Of a stretch of DNA of 64,000 nucleotides, positions 26,158 to 35,512 are shown in pieces. The translations under genes were made by a program, and so were the position numbers. How positions within the stretch are numbered: the stretch's first letter is position 1; every line of letters begins with the position of its first letter. Source of the stretch: Rhizobium sp. CFBP 8762 (GTDB lineage Bacteria; Pseudomonadota; Alphaproteobacteria; Rhizobiales; Rhizobiaceae). The notes under the pieces were generated by a model. The model ran no database searches. It was not told the DNA's origin and saw only the letters and a program-made list of their open reading frames with translations. The stretch is from contig NZ_JACYUD010000008.1 of the NCBI RefSeq assembly GCF_014841565.1, positions 1 to 64,000 on the forward strand. Direction: 5' to 3'.

Positions 26158-26807
26158 TCTTCAAACCGTGGCGCTTTTTCGTCAAGAAGCGCATTCACCT
26201 GCGCAACAATGCTTGCGGCCTGCTCGGGCTCACCAAACACCGCAAGACGAAGGGCGACGAACTCCGCGCCAGTTTGCGCGACATCAAGTGCCGAGGCTGG
26301 GTCGGTGCCGCCCATGACGATGCAAGGAATCTCGATCATTGAGGCCCACCATTCACCAAGAGCCAGATTCTTCGGGTGCGCTTCGGGCTTGATATCGCCA
26401 TCCAGCTTGCCGAAAAACATGTAGTCCGGCTTTACCTCGCCGATTTCCAGCGCATGGTGGCGGTCTGTCGCATTGCCGCCGCCGACGATCAGTTTGGGGG
26501 AAAACTTTTCCAAGGCTTCGGCCAGATCCGGTGCTCCGGCGGCAATGTGCAAGCCATCGGCCCGTGCACGGCCCGCCACGCGGCTATCGCCCGCAACCAG
26601 CGCCGCAGCCCCGGCTGCCTGAACCACAGGCACCAGAGCCTCGGCCAACCTCTGAAACTCTGCGTCGCTGGAAGTGTATTGCGGGATGATCACGGAGGCG
26701 ACGTCCCCGCCTCTCAAGGCATCCTCAACGATCTTTTCCAGTTTTCCGGCGTCGTCCGTTTCCGGAACAATCAGCACAAGGCGGCAGCGGTCTTCAGGCG
26801 TGGTCAT
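26154..26807 (-). CDS. thiE: Thiamine phosphate synthase-like protein
   Basis: A 217-residue TIM-barrel protein resembling ThiE: 'LVAGDSRVAGRARADGLHI' (about residues 65-83) and 'IPCIVMGGTDPASALDVAQTGAEFVALR' region near the C-terminus, here with the phosphate-binding 'GGTDPASALDV'. ThiE joins HMP-pyrophosphate and thiazole phosphate. The glycine-rich pyrophosphate loop is present but the family's conserved Arg and Lys of the N-terminal strand are not obvious, so it may be a rhizobial ThiE paralogue rather than the main enzyme. The UAG stop lies inside a family A repeat. Confidence 0.75.
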   Translation of the reverse strand: MTTPEDRCRLVLIVPETDDAGKLEKIVEDALRGGDVASVIIPQYTSSDAEFQRLAEALVPVVQAAGAAALVAGDSRVAGRARADGLHIAAGAPDLAEALEKFSPKLIVGGGNATDRHHALEIGEVKPDYMFFGKLDGDIKPEAHPKNLALGEWWASMIEIPCIVMGGTDPASALDVAQTGAEFVALRLAVFGEPEQAASIVAQVNALLDEKAPRFED

Positions 26808-26948
26808 CGATACAGTCCGTTTTCTGGCATCCGCGTGCAACGAAGCCTAATGATAAACCCTGCGCAGCGCAGGTTTTCATTGCCACATAGCATAGATTTG
26901 CCACAAGTGGAGACCCGACGACCCCACGAACAGGACAGCGCGCACAAA

Positions 26949-27719
26949 ATGCTTCCGGACATTGGCTTCTATTACGCCGCCATTCCAGCCGTGCTGCTGG
27001 TTGGCCTGACAAAAGGCGGCATGGGCGAGGCCCTCTCGCTGATGGGGGTGCCCATCCTCTCGTTGGTTGTCTCCCCGGTGCAGGCGGCGGCCATTCTGCT
27101 GCCTATTCTGATCGCCATGGATCTGGTGTCGCTCTGGGTCTGGCGAAAGCACGGGGACTGGCGTACGCTGACTATGCTGCTTCCCGGTGCCCTTGCCGGC
27201 ATCGCCATCGGCTGGGCAACCTCCGCCTTTGTGCCGCGTCATGCGCTGCGCCTGATTATCGGCCTCATCACCGTGCTGTTCGTTCTACGCTATGGGCTAA
27301 ATGTCTGGCGGGCGCGGCGCGGCATCACCATTGCCGCCAAGGGGCAGCGGCGTCTGCCCGCCCTGTTTTGGGGTGGCTTTGCGGGCTATGGCAGCTTTGT
27401 TGCCCATGCGGGCGGCCCACCGTTTCAAATCTACGCCCTGCCGCTCAAACTGCCGCAACGCGACTATACTGGAACATCGGTACGGTTTTTTGCCATTCTG
27501 AATGCGGTCAAGCTCATTCCCTACTTTGCGCTGGGCCAGCTTGATCTGTCCAATTTTGCAGTCTCGGCCAGCCTGTTTCCACTGGCAATTGTCGCAACGC
27601 TCTGCGGCGCATGGGCCGTGCGACGGATGCGGCCGGAGGTCTTTTATCCCTTTATGTACACCATGGCGGGCATTGCCGGGACAAAGCTGATTTACGACGG
27701 AATTTCCGCTATCCTCTGA
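26949..27719 (+). CDS. TauE/SafE-family permease (sulfite exporter-like)
   Basis: A 256-residue membrane protein with about eight hydrophobic spans and the duplicated TauE/SafE architecture: 'GLTKGGMGEALSLMGVPILS' in the first half and 'GGFAGYGSFVAHAGGPPFQI' in the second. This family exports sulfite, sulfonates or related anions; the substrate is open. An upstream frame stays open to 26376 but overlaps thiE antisense, so I placed the start at the ATG 26949. A hairpin terminator follows seven bases after the stop. Confidence 0.88.
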   Translation: MLPDIGFYYAAIPAVLLVGLTKGGMGEALSLMGVPILSLVVSPVQAAAILLPILIAMDLVSLWVWRKHGDWRTLTMLLPGALAGIAIGWATSAFVPRHALRLIIGLITVLFVLRYGLNVWRARRGITIAAKGQRRLPALFWGGFAGYGSFVAHAGGPPFQIYALPLKLPQRDYTGTSVRFFAILNAVKLIPYFALGQLDLSNFAVSASLFPLAIVATLCGAWAVRRMRPEVFYPFMYTMAGIAGTKLIYDGISAIL

Positions 27720-27726
27720 GAACAAG

Positions 27727-27768
27727 AAGGCCCGCCAGCCGAGACTGACAGCGGCAGGCGGGCCTCGT
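27727..27768. terminator. Terminator after the TauE/SafE gene
   Basis: AGGCCCGCC (27729 on) and GGCGGGCCT pair (9 bp) around a 20-base loop; CGTTG follows on the plus strand, so it is moderate in strength. Confidence 0.6.
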
Positions 27769-27855
27769 TGTCAAGGTAAACGGCGTCCTCACACCGTTGT
27801 ATCAACCATCATCCAAAAGGCGTAGAGCTATGACGGTTCAATGACACAGTATAAA

Positions 27856-28029
27856 TTAATGGGTTGAGGTGCGAATTCTTTCGATTTCGTCCTTCAAGCG
27901 CAACTTGCGGCGTTTGAGGTCTGCAATGTGCTGGTCGTGTGTAGAAGGCTGGGTCAGTGCGGTATGAATTTCTTCTTCCAAAACACCGTGTTTTTTCTCA
28001 AGCGTTGCAAGATGTGCTTCAATGCTCAT
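27856..28029 (-). CDS. DUF465 (YdcH-like) protein
   Basis: A 57-residue minus-strand ORF. It begins Met-Ser-Ile-Glu-Ala-His-Leu-Ala-Thr-Leu-Glu-Lys-Lys-His and continues as an alpha-helical hairpin with 'HDQHIADLKRRKLRLKDEIE' and ends Arg-Thr-Ser-Thr-His. This is the helix-turn-helix-hairpin pattern of the DUF465/YdcH family. AAGGAA lies about ten bases before the ATG. A second, unrelated-length member lies divergently at 28282 on the plus strand. Function unknown. Confidence 0.85.
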   Translation of the reverse strand: MSIEAHLATLEKKHGVLEEEIHTALTQPSTHDQHIADLKRRKLRLKDEIERIRTSTH

Positions 28030-28281
28030 GAGACAGTTCCTTCCTTTGCTTAGCGCTTTGCCGAAAAAAGCATCACGCTTCAGGTTGTAACGACGTCAGT
28101 CTGCCACGTTATTATTCAAAAGTCGAAGGCGAAATCATGGCAAGGATAACTTCCCGTTGCCCGCATTTTCATGCTAGAGGATGCCGCCATCGGGTGGCAG
28201 CAGAGACACGCGATAAATGCCTTGCAGAACAATGCTGTGGCGGCCAGGGGCCAGCATACAGCGCCGACGGGGACTTCAAGC

Positions 28282-28485
28282 ATGCCCAATCAGGATCAGG
28301 CCGACCTCAGACTGAACCTTGCGCGATTGCGTCAGGAACATGAGGATTTTGATGTGGCCATCAATGCCATGATTCAAACTGGCTGCGACGCCCTGCGTAT
28401 CCAGCGCATGAAGAAGAAGAAACTGGTGATCAAGGATACCATCACCAAAATTGAAGACCAGGTCATTCCCGATATCATTGCCTGA
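28282..28485 (+). CDS. DUF465 (YdcH-like) protein, longer paralogue
   Basis: A 67-residue charged helical-hairpin protein beginning [20 protein letters not shown] and ending '[20 protein letters not shown]'. It is the second DUF465-type gene of the window. The frame stays open to 28171 but only the ATG at 28282 has a ribosome site (GGGGAC). It lies 26 bases upstream of purE and is probably co-transcribed with purEK; linkage of a DUF465 gene to purEK is common in the order. Confidence 0.85.
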   Translation: MPNQDQADLRLNLARLRQEHEDFDVAINAMIQTGCDALRIQRMKKKKLVIKDTITKIEDQVIPDIIA

Positions 28486-28511
28486 CCTGGGCCAAAACAG
28501 GATTTGCGACA

Positions 28512-29012
28512 ATGACAGATGCCGTTGCCCCGCCCGTTGCCATTATCATGGGAAGCCAGTCCGATTGGGAAACCATGAAGAACGCCGCCGATACGCTGGA
28601 TGCGCTGGATATTGCCTATGAAGCGCGAATCGTCTCGGCCCACCGCACGCCGGACCGGCTGGTGCGCTTTGCGACAACGGCGCGTGAAGAGGGTTTCAAG
28701 GTCATCATCGCCGGTGCAGGCGGTGCCGCCCATCTTCCGGGCATGGCTGCATCCATGACACCCCTGCCGGTTTTCGGCGTTCCCGTTCAGTCCAAAGCCC
28801 TGTCTGGTCAGGATAGCCTGTTGTCTATCGTGCAGATGCCAGCAGGTATTCCTGTCGGCACGCTTGCCATCGGGCGCGCAGGCGCAGTCAATGCCGCCCT
28901 TCTGGCCGCTGCGGTTCTTGCCCTGTCAGACGACGATCTGGCCGACCGGCTGGATGCTTACCGCGAAACACAAACGGCGGCTGTCGCCGAATACCCCGTG
29001 GACGATCTATGA
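28512..29012 (+). CDS. purE: N5-carboxyaminoimidazole ribonucleotide mutase
   Basis: Converts N5-CAIR to CAIR in purine synthesis. The 166-residue class I PurE has '[20 protein letters not shown]' at the N-terminus, '[14 protein letters not shown]' (about 37-50), and the glycine-rich '[17 protein letters not shown]' loop (about 72-88). purK overlaps its stop by four bases (ATGA), so the two steps are translationally coupled, as usual for this pair. Confidence 0.97.
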   Translation: MTDAVAPPVAIIMGSQSDWETMKNAADTLDALDIAYEARIVSAHRTPDRLVRFATTAREEGFKVIIAGAGGAAHLPGMAASMTPLPVFGVPVQSKALSGQDSLLSIVQMPAGIPVGTLAIGRAGAVNAALLAAAVLALSDDDLADRLDAYRETQTAAVAEYPVDDL

Positions 29013-30136
29013 GTACAATCGGCATTATTGGAGGCGGCCAGCTTGGCCGCATGTTGGCGCTGGCTGCCGCACGGCTGAATTTTAATACGGTGATTCTTGA
29101 CCCGCAGCCCGGTTGCCCCGCAGCTCAAGCCGCCAATCGACAGATTGTTGGTGCCTATGACGATCCACAGTCGCTTGCGCAACTGGCAGAGGTTTCCGAC
29201 TTCATCACCTATGAGTTTGAAAACGTTCCGGTGCAGGCCGCGCAGATATTGTCGGAAACCTGTCCCGTCCGCCCCTCCCCGCGCGCGCTGGATGTCGCGC
29301 AGGACCGGGTGAGCGAGAAGCGCTTTCTCAACGACAGCGGCATCGCCACCGCTGACTTTCGCGTTGTGGACAGCCAGTCTGATTTAGAGGCTGCACTGTC
29401 GGACTTTGGTGGCAATGGCGTGTTGAAAACACGCCGGATGGGCTATGACGGCAAGGGACAGATGGTGTTTCGCGCCAGCCGGACCCCGGCCGGCAAGACT
29501 CGGGAAGAAGAGGCACATGACAAAAATGCCTTTGCCGCTCTTGGCAATGTGCCGCTGATTCTCGAAAGCTTCGTGCCGTTCGTCAAGGAGATTTCCATTA
29601 TCGCCGCCCGGGGCGTGGATGGAACAATCGCCTGCTACGATCCGGCTGAAAACGTTCACCGCAGCGGCATTCTGCACACCTCAACCGTGCCTGCCGGTAT
29701 ATCGAAGGCAACCGCTGAGGCGGCCAGACACGCGGCAGAAACGATTCTCGCGGCCTTGGGTTATGTCGGTGTCATCGGGGTGGAGCTGTTCGTTCTGGCA
29801 GACGGCGCGTTGATCGCCAACGAGATTGCGCCGCGCGTACACAATTCCGGCCACTGGACGGAAACGGCCTGTGTTGTCTCGCAGTTCGAGCAGCATATCC
29901 GCGCTGTAACCGGCTTGCCGCTTGGCTCGACGCGGCGCCACTCGGACTGCGTAATGCAGAACCTGATCGGCGACGACATCAATGATGTGCCGCAATGGCT
30001 GACCCGCCCCGATGCCCTGCTGCACCTTTACGGCAAGCGTGAAGCGCGTCCGGGCCGCAAGATGGGCCATGTCACGTGGCTGACCAAAACCCCGGCAAGC
30101 CTGCTGTCAGATTCCGATGAAAAGCGGCAGTTTTAG
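29009..30136 (+). CDS. purK: N5-carboxyaminoimidazole ribonucleotide synthase
   Basis: ATP-grasp enzyme that makes N5-CAIR from AIR, bicarbonate and ATP. The 375-residue protein shows '[20 protein letters not shown]' (3-22), '[10 protein letters not shown]' (about 68-77), '[12 protein letters not shown]' for ATP binding and '[18 protein letters not shown]' for Mg and product binding. It overlaps purE by four bases and ends at a hairpin terminator. Confidence 0.97.
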   Translation: MSTIGIIGGGQLGRMLALAAARLNFNTVILDPQPGCPAAQAANRQIVGAYDDPQSLAQLAEVSDFITYEFENVPVQAAQILSETCPVRPSPRALDVAQDRVSEKRFLNDSGIATADFRVVDSQSDLEAALSDFGGNGVLKTRRMGYDGKGQMVFRASRTPAGKTREEEAHDKNAFAALGNVPLILESFVPFVKEISIIAARGVDGTIACYDPAENVHRSGILHTSTVPAGISKATAEAARHAAETILAALGYVGVIGVELFVLADGALIANEIAPRVHNSGHWTETACVVSQFEQHIRAVTGLPLGSTRRHSDCVMQNLIGDDINDVPQWLTRPDALLHLYGKREARPGRKMGHVTWLTKTPASLLSDSDEKRQF

Positions 30137-30215
30137 CCTGTTGAAGGCCGGAAAACCGGGCCAAACTGGTTGACACCCATGTGGTGACGAGGTATTGCCC
30201 CACCCATGGTTCAAG

Positions 30216-30238
30216 AGCGCGCCCCGTGGCGCGCTTTT
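30216..30238 (+). terminator. Terminator of purEK
   Basis: AGCGCGCC and GGCGCGCT form an 8-bp stem around CCGT, followed by TTT. Confidence 0.85.
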
Positions 30239-30289
30239 GATTGTTAAGTTTATCGGGAATGATTCTTCCCTAACCTGCGGATCAGAAAA

Positions 30290-30415
30290 ATGAAGATCAA
30301 GAATTCGCTCAAGTCGCTGAAGACACGTCACCGCGAGAACCGTCTCGTGCGTCGCAAGGGCCGCGTATACATCATCAACAAGCAGAACCCGCGCTACAAG
30401 GCACGGCAGGGCTGA
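30290..30415 (+). CDS. rpmJ: 50S ribosomal protein bL36
   Basis: A 41-residue protein, [20 protein letters not shown] followed by [21 protein letters not shown]. It is the zinc-free bL36 form (ykgO type) with no cysteines, so this genome does not rely on a zinc-ribbon bL36 here, as with its bL31. It is too short for many gene callers. A strong UUCG hairpin follows directly after it. Confidence 0.95.
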   Translation: MKIKNSLKSLKTRHRENRLVRRKGRVYIINKQNPRYKARQG

Positions 30416-30422
30416 TGTTGCT

Positions 30423-30442
30423 CCTCAGGTTTCGACCTGAGG
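30423..30442 (+). promoter_or_regulatory. UUCG-loop hairpin masking a ribosome site
   Basis: CCTCAGGT-TTCG-ACCTGAGG is a perfect 8-bp stem with the very stable UUCG tetraloop. The right arm includes GAGG, the Shine-Dalgarno of the TPR gene that starts at 30454. It has no T-run. It may lower translation of the TPR gene or mark the rpmJ 3' end. Confidence 0.6.
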
Positions 30443-30453
30443 AACACACGCAA

Positions 30454-31098
30454 ATGTTGATTGATCTTCTGCCGTGGCGGGTTACTCTACCCGCCATGTT
30501 CATTTTGCGCTGTCTCATTGTGGGTCTGATTGCGGGTGCCCTTCCGTTCGGAAGTGTCGCAGCACAAGACGGTGTTGCTCCGGCAACACCTGAGAGCTCC
30601 CCTCGCCTTCCCGACCCGAAGACAGAACTGAACGATCTGTTTGCCGCGCTCAAGCGTGAGCGCGATTCGGATGCTGCGCTGCGCATCGCGGGTCAGGTAC
30701 ATGCGCATCTTCAGGATGCGGGTAGCCCCACCATCAACCTGCTGATGGAATGGGCCACCAAAGCCATTGCGGACAAGCGCAATGGCACGGCCTTCGATCT
30801 GCTGGATCAGGTTATTTACCTTTCACCCGACTATGTCGAAGGCTGGAATCGTCGCGCAACGCTGAACTATCAGCTGGGCAATTATCGAAAATCCATGGCC
30901 GATATCAACCGCGTGCTGGCGCTGGAGCCGCGCCATTTCGGTGCGCTGGCCGGAATGGCCGCAATTCTCGCCGCGTCCGGCAAGGATGAACTGGCGCTCC
31001 GGGCATGGAACCAGGTGCTGGAGATTTATCCAGCAGAGAAGATGGCGCAGGAACAAGTAAAGGTGTTGTCTGAAAAGCTGGATGGGCAGCGCACCTGA
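30454..31098 (+). CDS. TPR-repeat protein, exported
   Basis: A 214-residue protein with an N-terminal hydrophobic signal segment 'MFILRCLIVGLIAGALPFGS' region (residues 15-34 of this start) ending Val-Ala-Ala-Gln, then a Pro-rich linker and two to three tetratricopeptide units (about residues 85-190), e.g. 'DYVEGWNRRATLNYQLGNYR' and 'FGALAGMAAILAASGKDELA'. Start options are 30415, 30454 and 30496. 30454 has GAGGAAC nine bases upstream; 30496 would give a shorter, more canonical signal peptide. Periplasmic protein-protein interaction is a fair guess; no partner is evident. Confidence 0.82.
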   Translation: MLIDLLPWRVTLPAMFILRCLIVGLIAGALPFGSVAAQDGVAPATPESSPRLPDPKTELNDLFAALKRERDSDAALRIAGQVHAHLQDAGSPTINLLMEWATKAIADKRNGTAFDLLDQVIYLSPDYVEGWNRRATLNYQLGNYRKSMADINRVLALEPRHFGALAGMAAILAASGKDELALRAWNQVLEIYPAEKMAQEQVKVLSEKLDGQRT

Positions 31099-31220
31099 CA
31101 TCCAACGGTTACCAACCGATACTTTCAAAAATATACACAACTGGAAACACCTCCCGCGTGAAACGTTTTCATGTCGCGCACGTATAGCAACCATACATCC
31201 TGCACATCCAAAGGATCCGC

Positions 31221-32252
31221 ATGTTTGCTCGCAATCCCGTGTCTATCGTCCTGCTGTCCATTCTCTGCCTTCTGCTTCTGCTGTGTCTGGCTGGCTTCCT
31301 CTTCACCGTTTTCAAAACGGCCGCCATCCGAGCCGCGTACCCCAATATGGGTGAGCGAATCGACATTGGCGGCTACGCCATGAATAGCGTACTGATGCCT
31401 GCCACTGCCGATGCGGACCTGCCCCCTATAGTCTTTGTACACGGTGCAAGCGGCAATCTACGCGATCAGTTGTTCGCCTTTGCCAAGCCACTGCAAGGCC
31501 GCGCCGAGATGCTGTATGTGGATCGCCCGGGCTTTGGCTATTCCGACCGTGGCGGCCCACAGAACGGCTTCCCGGACGGGCAGGCCGATGCGATTGCCGC
31601 CGTGATGGACAAACGCGGTATCAAAAAAGCTATTATCGTCGGCCATTCGTTTGGCGGTGCCGTGGTCGCCACCTTTGCTCTCAGGCACCCGGACAAGGTT
31701 CTGGGGCTGGTTTTTCTTTCCCCTGCCACACATCCATGGCCGGGGGGAATTGCCTGGTACAATTCAGCAGCGAAAATGCCCTATGTCGGCTGGCTTCTGA
31801 CCCATATCGTAACGCTCCCTGTCGGGCTGACACTGCTGGATGCCGGCACGAAAAGCGTCTTCGCCCCCAACCACCGGCCCGATAATTATGTTGCCAACAC
31901 AGCGCCGGGCCTATTGTTGCAGCCATCGGCATTCCGCGCAAACGCCACCGATATTGCCAATCTACTGGACTATACAAAGAAGGTTTCACCCTTTTACAGC
32001 CAGATCACAGCGCCGACGGTGATCATAACCGGGGATGCCGATAACGTGGTGTCACCCGTGCTGCATTCACAGGCCCTGCACCGGGCCATTGCCGGATCGC
32101 AACTCGTCACCGTGCACAATATGGGCCACAAATCCGATTATGTGGCCAATGATCTCGCCATAGAAGCCATTGAAACACTGGCGGGCATTCCGCATGACCT
32201 GCAGCTAACAGCAAGGCGGGTCGATGCCCGCCTTGTGAATGATCATGAATAA
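31221..32252 (+). CDS. Alpha/beta hydrolase, membrane-anchored
   Basis: A 343-residue protein with an N-terminal membrane anchor (about 7-32), then an alpha/beta hydrolase domain. 'PPIVFVHGASGNLRDQL' holds the oxyanion-hole loop, 'IIVGHSFGGAVV' the nucleophile elbow with Ser in GHSFGG, 'ITGDADNVVSP' the acid, and 'VHNMGHKSDY' the catalytic His. The substrate is unknown. It is unlike its neighbours in location and has no obvious operon partner. Confidence 0.85.
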   Translation: MFARNPVSIVLLSILCLLLLLCLAGFLFTVFKTAAIRAAYPNMGERIDIGGYAMNSVLMPATADADLPPIVFVHGASGNLRDQLFAFAKPLQGRAEMLYVDRPGFGYSDRGGPQNGFPDGQADAIAAVMDKRGIKKAIIVGHSFGGAVVATFALRHPDKVLGLVFLSPATHPWPGGIAWYNSAAKMPYVGWLLTHIVTLPVGLTLLDAGTKSVFAPNHRPDNYVANTAPGLLLQPSAFRANATDIANLLDYTKKVSPFYSQITAPTVIITGDADNVVSPVLHSQALHRAIAGSQLVTVHNMGHKSDYVANDLAIEAIETLAGIPHDLQLTARRVDARLVNDHE

Positions 32253-32261
32253 GGGCGGTTA

Positions 32262-33701
32262 TTAAACGCCGCTGTGACCATCCGCGCCAATTGTAGCGAT
32301 GCGCAACATGTTGGTTGCGCCGGGTGTGCCCAGCGGCACACCGGCGGAGATAATCACGCGGTCTCCGGGAGCGCCAAAGCCTTCGTCCACAACGATGCGG
32401 CAAGCGCGGTTGACCATATCATCCAGATCCTCGGCGTCATGGGTGACGACGCAGTGCAGTCCCCAGACCACGGACAGGCGACGGGCCGTTTGAATGACCG
32501 GTGACAGCGCCAGTATCGACACTTCTGGACGCTCACGCGCAGCGCGCAAGCCCGTAGCGCCGGACGATGTATAGCACACGATGCTTTTCAGCTGCATGGT
32601 TTCGGCAATCTGGCGCGCAGCCAGCGAAATCGCATCCGCACCCGTTGCTTCCGGCGGCGTGCGCTGCGCGTAGATAATGCCCGGGTAATGCGGATCACGC
32701 TCAACCGTGCTGGCGACAGAGGCCATGGTGGAGACAGCTTCCACCGGATAATCACCGGACGCCGATTCGGCCGACAGCATCACGGCATCGGCACCTTCAA
32801 ACACAGCCGTTGCCACGTCGGAAACTTCGGCGCGTGTCGGAACAGGCGCAGAGATCATCGATTCCAGCATCTGCGTGGCGACCACGACCGGCTTGCCCGC
32901 ACGGCGGCAGGCACGGATCAACTGCTTTTGCAGACCGGGAACGGTTTCCAGTGGCATTTCGACGCCAAGATCGCCACGGGCCACCATCAAGGCATCTGAC
33001 AGCGCAATGATCTCATCGATATGCTCGATGGCCTGCGGCTTTTCGATCTTCGACATCAGCCCAACACGACCGCCCGCAATGTTACGAACCTCGATCAGAT
33101 CTTCCGGGCGCTGAATGAAGGACAGCGCCACCCAGTCGACGTCATTGGTTGCCAGTACCGCATCGAGATCGGCCCGGTCCTTGTCCGTCAGCACGCCGAC
33201 TTCCAGAAGCGTATCGGGCAGGCTGACACCCTTGCGGTCTGAAATGGAGGTGCCGGATACAACCGTGCAGACAATGCTCTTGCCATCGGAGCTTTCGGCA
33301 TGGAGATGCAGCTTGCCATCGTCAATCAGCAGACGGTGTCCGGCTTTGACGGCTTCCAGAATTTCCGGGTGGGGCAGATGAACACGGGTATTGTCGCCGG
33401 GCGCCTCGTTGTTATCGAGGGTAAAGGTCTGCCCGACCTTCAACTGGACTTTACCATCGGCAAATTTGCCAACACGCAGCTTCGGACCCTGCAAATCGGC
33501 GAGAATGCCGATGGGGCGGCCACAACGGGCCTCAACGGCGCGGATACGCTGAATGAGCGAGCGCAAGACATCATGGCTGGCGTGACTCATATTGATGCGG
33601 AAAAGATCAGCCCCTGCCTCATGCAGTTTCTGGATCATGGCTTCGTCCGACGATGCGGGACCAAGCGTGGCGAGGATTTTGACTTTTCTATTGCGCTTCA
33701 T
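32262..33701 (-). CDS. pyk: Pyruvate kinase
   Basis: Transfers phosphate from phosphoenolpyruvate to ADP, the last step of glycolysis. The 479-residue protein shows 'RRKVKILATLGPASSDE'-type N-terminus (here KVKILATLGPASSDEAMIQ), 'LADLQGPKLRVG' for the nucleotide loop, 'LMSKIEKPQAIEHIDEII' with catalytic Lys, and 'DALMVARGDLGVEMPLE' for the metal. Its ATG shares one base with the stop of the upstream DUF1036 gene (TGATG), which suggests translational coupling, an arrangement that recurs in this order. Confidence 0.97.
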   Translation of the reverse strand: MKRNRKVKILATLGPASSDEAMIQKLHEAGADLFRINMSHASHDVLRSLIQRIRAVEARCGRPIGILADLQGPKLRVGKFADGKVQLKVGQTFTLDNNEAPGDNTRVHLPHPEILEAVKAGHRLLIDDGKLHLHAESSDGKSIVCTVVSGTSISDRKGVSLPDTLLEVGVLTDKDRADLDAVLATNDVDWVALSFIQRPEDLIEVRNIAGGRVGLMSKIEKPQAIEHIDEIIALSDALMVARGDLGVEMPLETVPGLQKQLIRACRRAGKPVVVATQMLESMISAPVPTRAEVSDVATAVFEGADAVMLSAESASGDYPVEAVSTMASVASTVERDPHYPGIIYAQRTPPEATGADAISLAARQIAETMQLKSIVCYTSSGATGLRAARERPEVSILALSPVIQTARRLSVVWGLHCVVTHDAEDLDDMVNRACRIVVDEGFGAPGDRVIISAGVPLGTPGATNMLRIATIGADGHSGV

Positions 33702-34186
33702 CAGTTCTGACTCTCTTGCGAACTTGGGGTATCGGAAAGCTGAACCATCCAGCTACCCTGACGCCCCGTATCGTATTCCTTGAAACCCATGCGCTGGAAA
33801 CCACGGGCATAACAGTCCTGCACACCGGTAATCTTGAACTCGTTCTCCGCCAGACACATGTTCACATTACCGCTCCAGCGGCCTCCGCGCGCGGCATCCT
33901 CCGCGTACAGGTAGTAGTAGCGCGAGGTAAGCTCGCCCTCGATCAGTGTTGCGCAGGTATTGGCAGGCACCTGCCACCAGCCTTCGGTCACCCATCCATC
34001 CTTGGCACGATACCCAATGGCCGCGCCGACGAGGTTTTGCGTGCCATTGCAAACGCGAAATTCAGCATGCGCGGCATCGGCTGCCAGAAAGGCAGTGATG
34101 GTAGCCAAACTGAAAAAGACAATTCGGGTAAACCGCCGTAACGCTATGTTCAGGCCGGGCAAAGGATAATCGGACACGGCTTCCAA
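33701..34186 (-). CDS. DUF1036 secreted protein
   Basis: A protein of about 161 residues with a signal segment 'IVFFSLATITAFLAADAAHA' and then the DUF1036 core, including 'FRVCNGTQNLVGAAIGYRAKD', 'WWQVPANTCATLIEGEL' and 'CYARGFQRMGFKEYDTG' with four conserved cysteines. No ATG lies near the signal peptide, so the start is a non-ATG codon. I favour TTG at 34186, five bases after GGAG; GTG at 34177 and TTG at 34246 are alternatives. The stop overlaps the pyk start by one base, so the two genes are coupled. Function unknown. Confidence 0.75.
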   Translation of the reverse strand: MEAVSDYPLPGLNIALRRFTRIVFFSLATITAFLAADAAHAEFRVCNGTQNLVGAAIGYRAKDGWVTEGWWQVPANTCATLIEGELTSRYYYLYAEDAARGGRWSGNVNMCLAENEFKITGVQDCYARGFQRMGFKEYDTGRQGSWMVQLSDTPSSQESQN

Positions 34187-34383
34187 TGCTTCTCCATTGC
34201 AATTTTGTTGTGGGACTTTCTTGCGACGAAGGACGGGGAAAGTCAACGCAACATTAATCGATTATATTTTCATTTTTTCTACCCTGACACCGTCTTTATG
34301 GCAGATTTTGCCTTTGCCTTGCGAATGCCATGGCGACGTGACAAGAGGATTGACAGAACATTGCGACGAGAGTGCGAACAAGC

Positions 34384-35187
34384 ATGACTGATGCGCCAAG
34401 CTATGAAATCATCGCCGGGGACACGACCAAGGGCCTGCTTCTTCTTGCCGACCACGCCACGAATATCGTACCGGACACCTACGGCAGCCTGGGGCTGGAT
34501 CCCGCTAGCTTCAGCCGGCACATCGCCTACGATATCGGTGTGGAGCCCCTTACCCGCAAGCTGGCGGCAAGCCTTGGTGTGCCTGCGGTCATGAGCCGGT
34601 TTTCCCGTTTGCTGATCGATCCCAATCGGGGCGAGGACGACCCGACCCTGATCATGAAGCTTTCCGATGGCGCAATCATCCCCGGCAACCACCCTTTGAG
34701 CGATACGGAGCGCGAACACCGGCTCCAAACCTTTTACCGCCCCTACCACAACGCCATTGCCCGGACGTTGGCCGAGGTTGCGAATGCCAGCGCCGTGGCA
34801 CCCATCGTCATTTCGCTCCATTCCTATACACCGGTCTGGAAGGGTGTGCCGCGCCCTTGGCACGCTGCCGTGTTGTGGGACAATGATGCGCGCATCGCCC
34901 ATCCCTTGATCGAAGGCTTAAGCGCCGGAGGCGACCTGCTGATTGGCGACAACGAGCCCTATGACGGCGCACTGGCGGGTGACACCATGTATCGGCACTG
35001 CCTGATTGCGGGCATTGCGCACGCCTTGATCGAGGTGCGGCAGGATCTGATCGGCCACGAAGCCGGTGTGGATGAATGGACGGGACGGCTGGCCCCGCTT
35101 CTGTCCGCCATCAATGACCGTGCCGACCTTCATTCCTATAGCATTCACCCCTCACGCACCGGGCCATATCCCGAACAGGGCGTGTAA
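34384..35187 (+). CDS. N-formylglutamate amidohydrolase-family protein
   Basis: A 267-residue hydrolase of the HutG/FGase (PF05013) family: 'GLLLLADHATNIVPDTYGSL' near the N-terminus with the metal His, 'SRFSRLLIDPNRGEDDPTLI' with the substrate Arg, and 'VISLHSYTPVWKG' with the second His. The family cleaves N-formylglutamate in the histidine-degradation branch, but no hut genes are close, so this one may act on another N-acyl amino acid. I start at the ATG 34384; a GTG lies at 34372. Confidence 0.88.
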   Translation: MTDAPSYEIIAGDTTKGLLLLADHATNIVPDTYGSLGLDPASFSRHIAYDIGVEPLTRKLAASLGVPAVMSRFSRLLIDPNRGEDDPTLIMKLSDGAIIPGNHPLSDTEREHRLQTFYRPYHNAIARTLAEVANASAVAPIVISLHSYTPVWKGVPRPWHAAVLWDNDARIAHPLIEGLSAGGDLLIGDNEPYDGALAGDTMYRHCLIAGIAHALIEVRQDLIGHEAGVDEWTGRLAPLLSAINDRADLHSYSIHPSRTGPYPEQGV

Positions 35188-35206
35188 GTCCGTGGAGAAC
35201 ACAGCC

Positions 35207-35512
35207 ATGACCAAACTGAATGAAATGCAGAAAACCGAACTGGAAGCCGCCGCCTTTCGGCGACTGGTTGCTCATCTTCGCGAACGCAGCGATGTGCAGA
35301 ACATCGATTTGATGAACCTCGCCGGCTTTTGCCGCAACTGTCTGTCCCGCTGGTATCAGGAAGCAGCCGTCGAGACCGGCATTGCGCTGACCAAAGACGA
35401 TGCTCGCGAAATTGTTTACGGAATGCCGTATGAGGACTGGCGCGCGCAACATCAGACCGAGGCAACCGAAGGGCAGAAAGCCGCCTTCGAGCGCAGCCAC
35501 AATGGGGAGTGA
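35207..35512 (+). CDS. DUF1244 protein
   Basis: A 101-residue cytoplasmic protein starting MTKLNEMQKTELEAAAFRRL and containing 'IDLMNLAGFCRNCLSRWY' with the Cys-x-x-Cys pair, the DUF1244 signature. GGAG precedes the ATG. It lies twenty bases after the amidohydrolase gene in the same direction, followed by gapR; this order is seen in other Rhizobiales. No function is known. Confidence 0.9.
   Translation: MTKLNEMQKTELEAAAFRRLVAHLRERSDVQNIDLMNLAGFCRNCLSRWYQEAAVETGIALTKDDAREIVYGMPYEDWRAQHQTEATEGQKAAFERSHNGE

Noticed and set aside
26376-26948. Upstream extension of the TauE/SafE frame by 191 codons.
   Set aside because: The extension is antisense to thiE and lacks membrane or signal features; the permease starts at 26949 where the first span begins.
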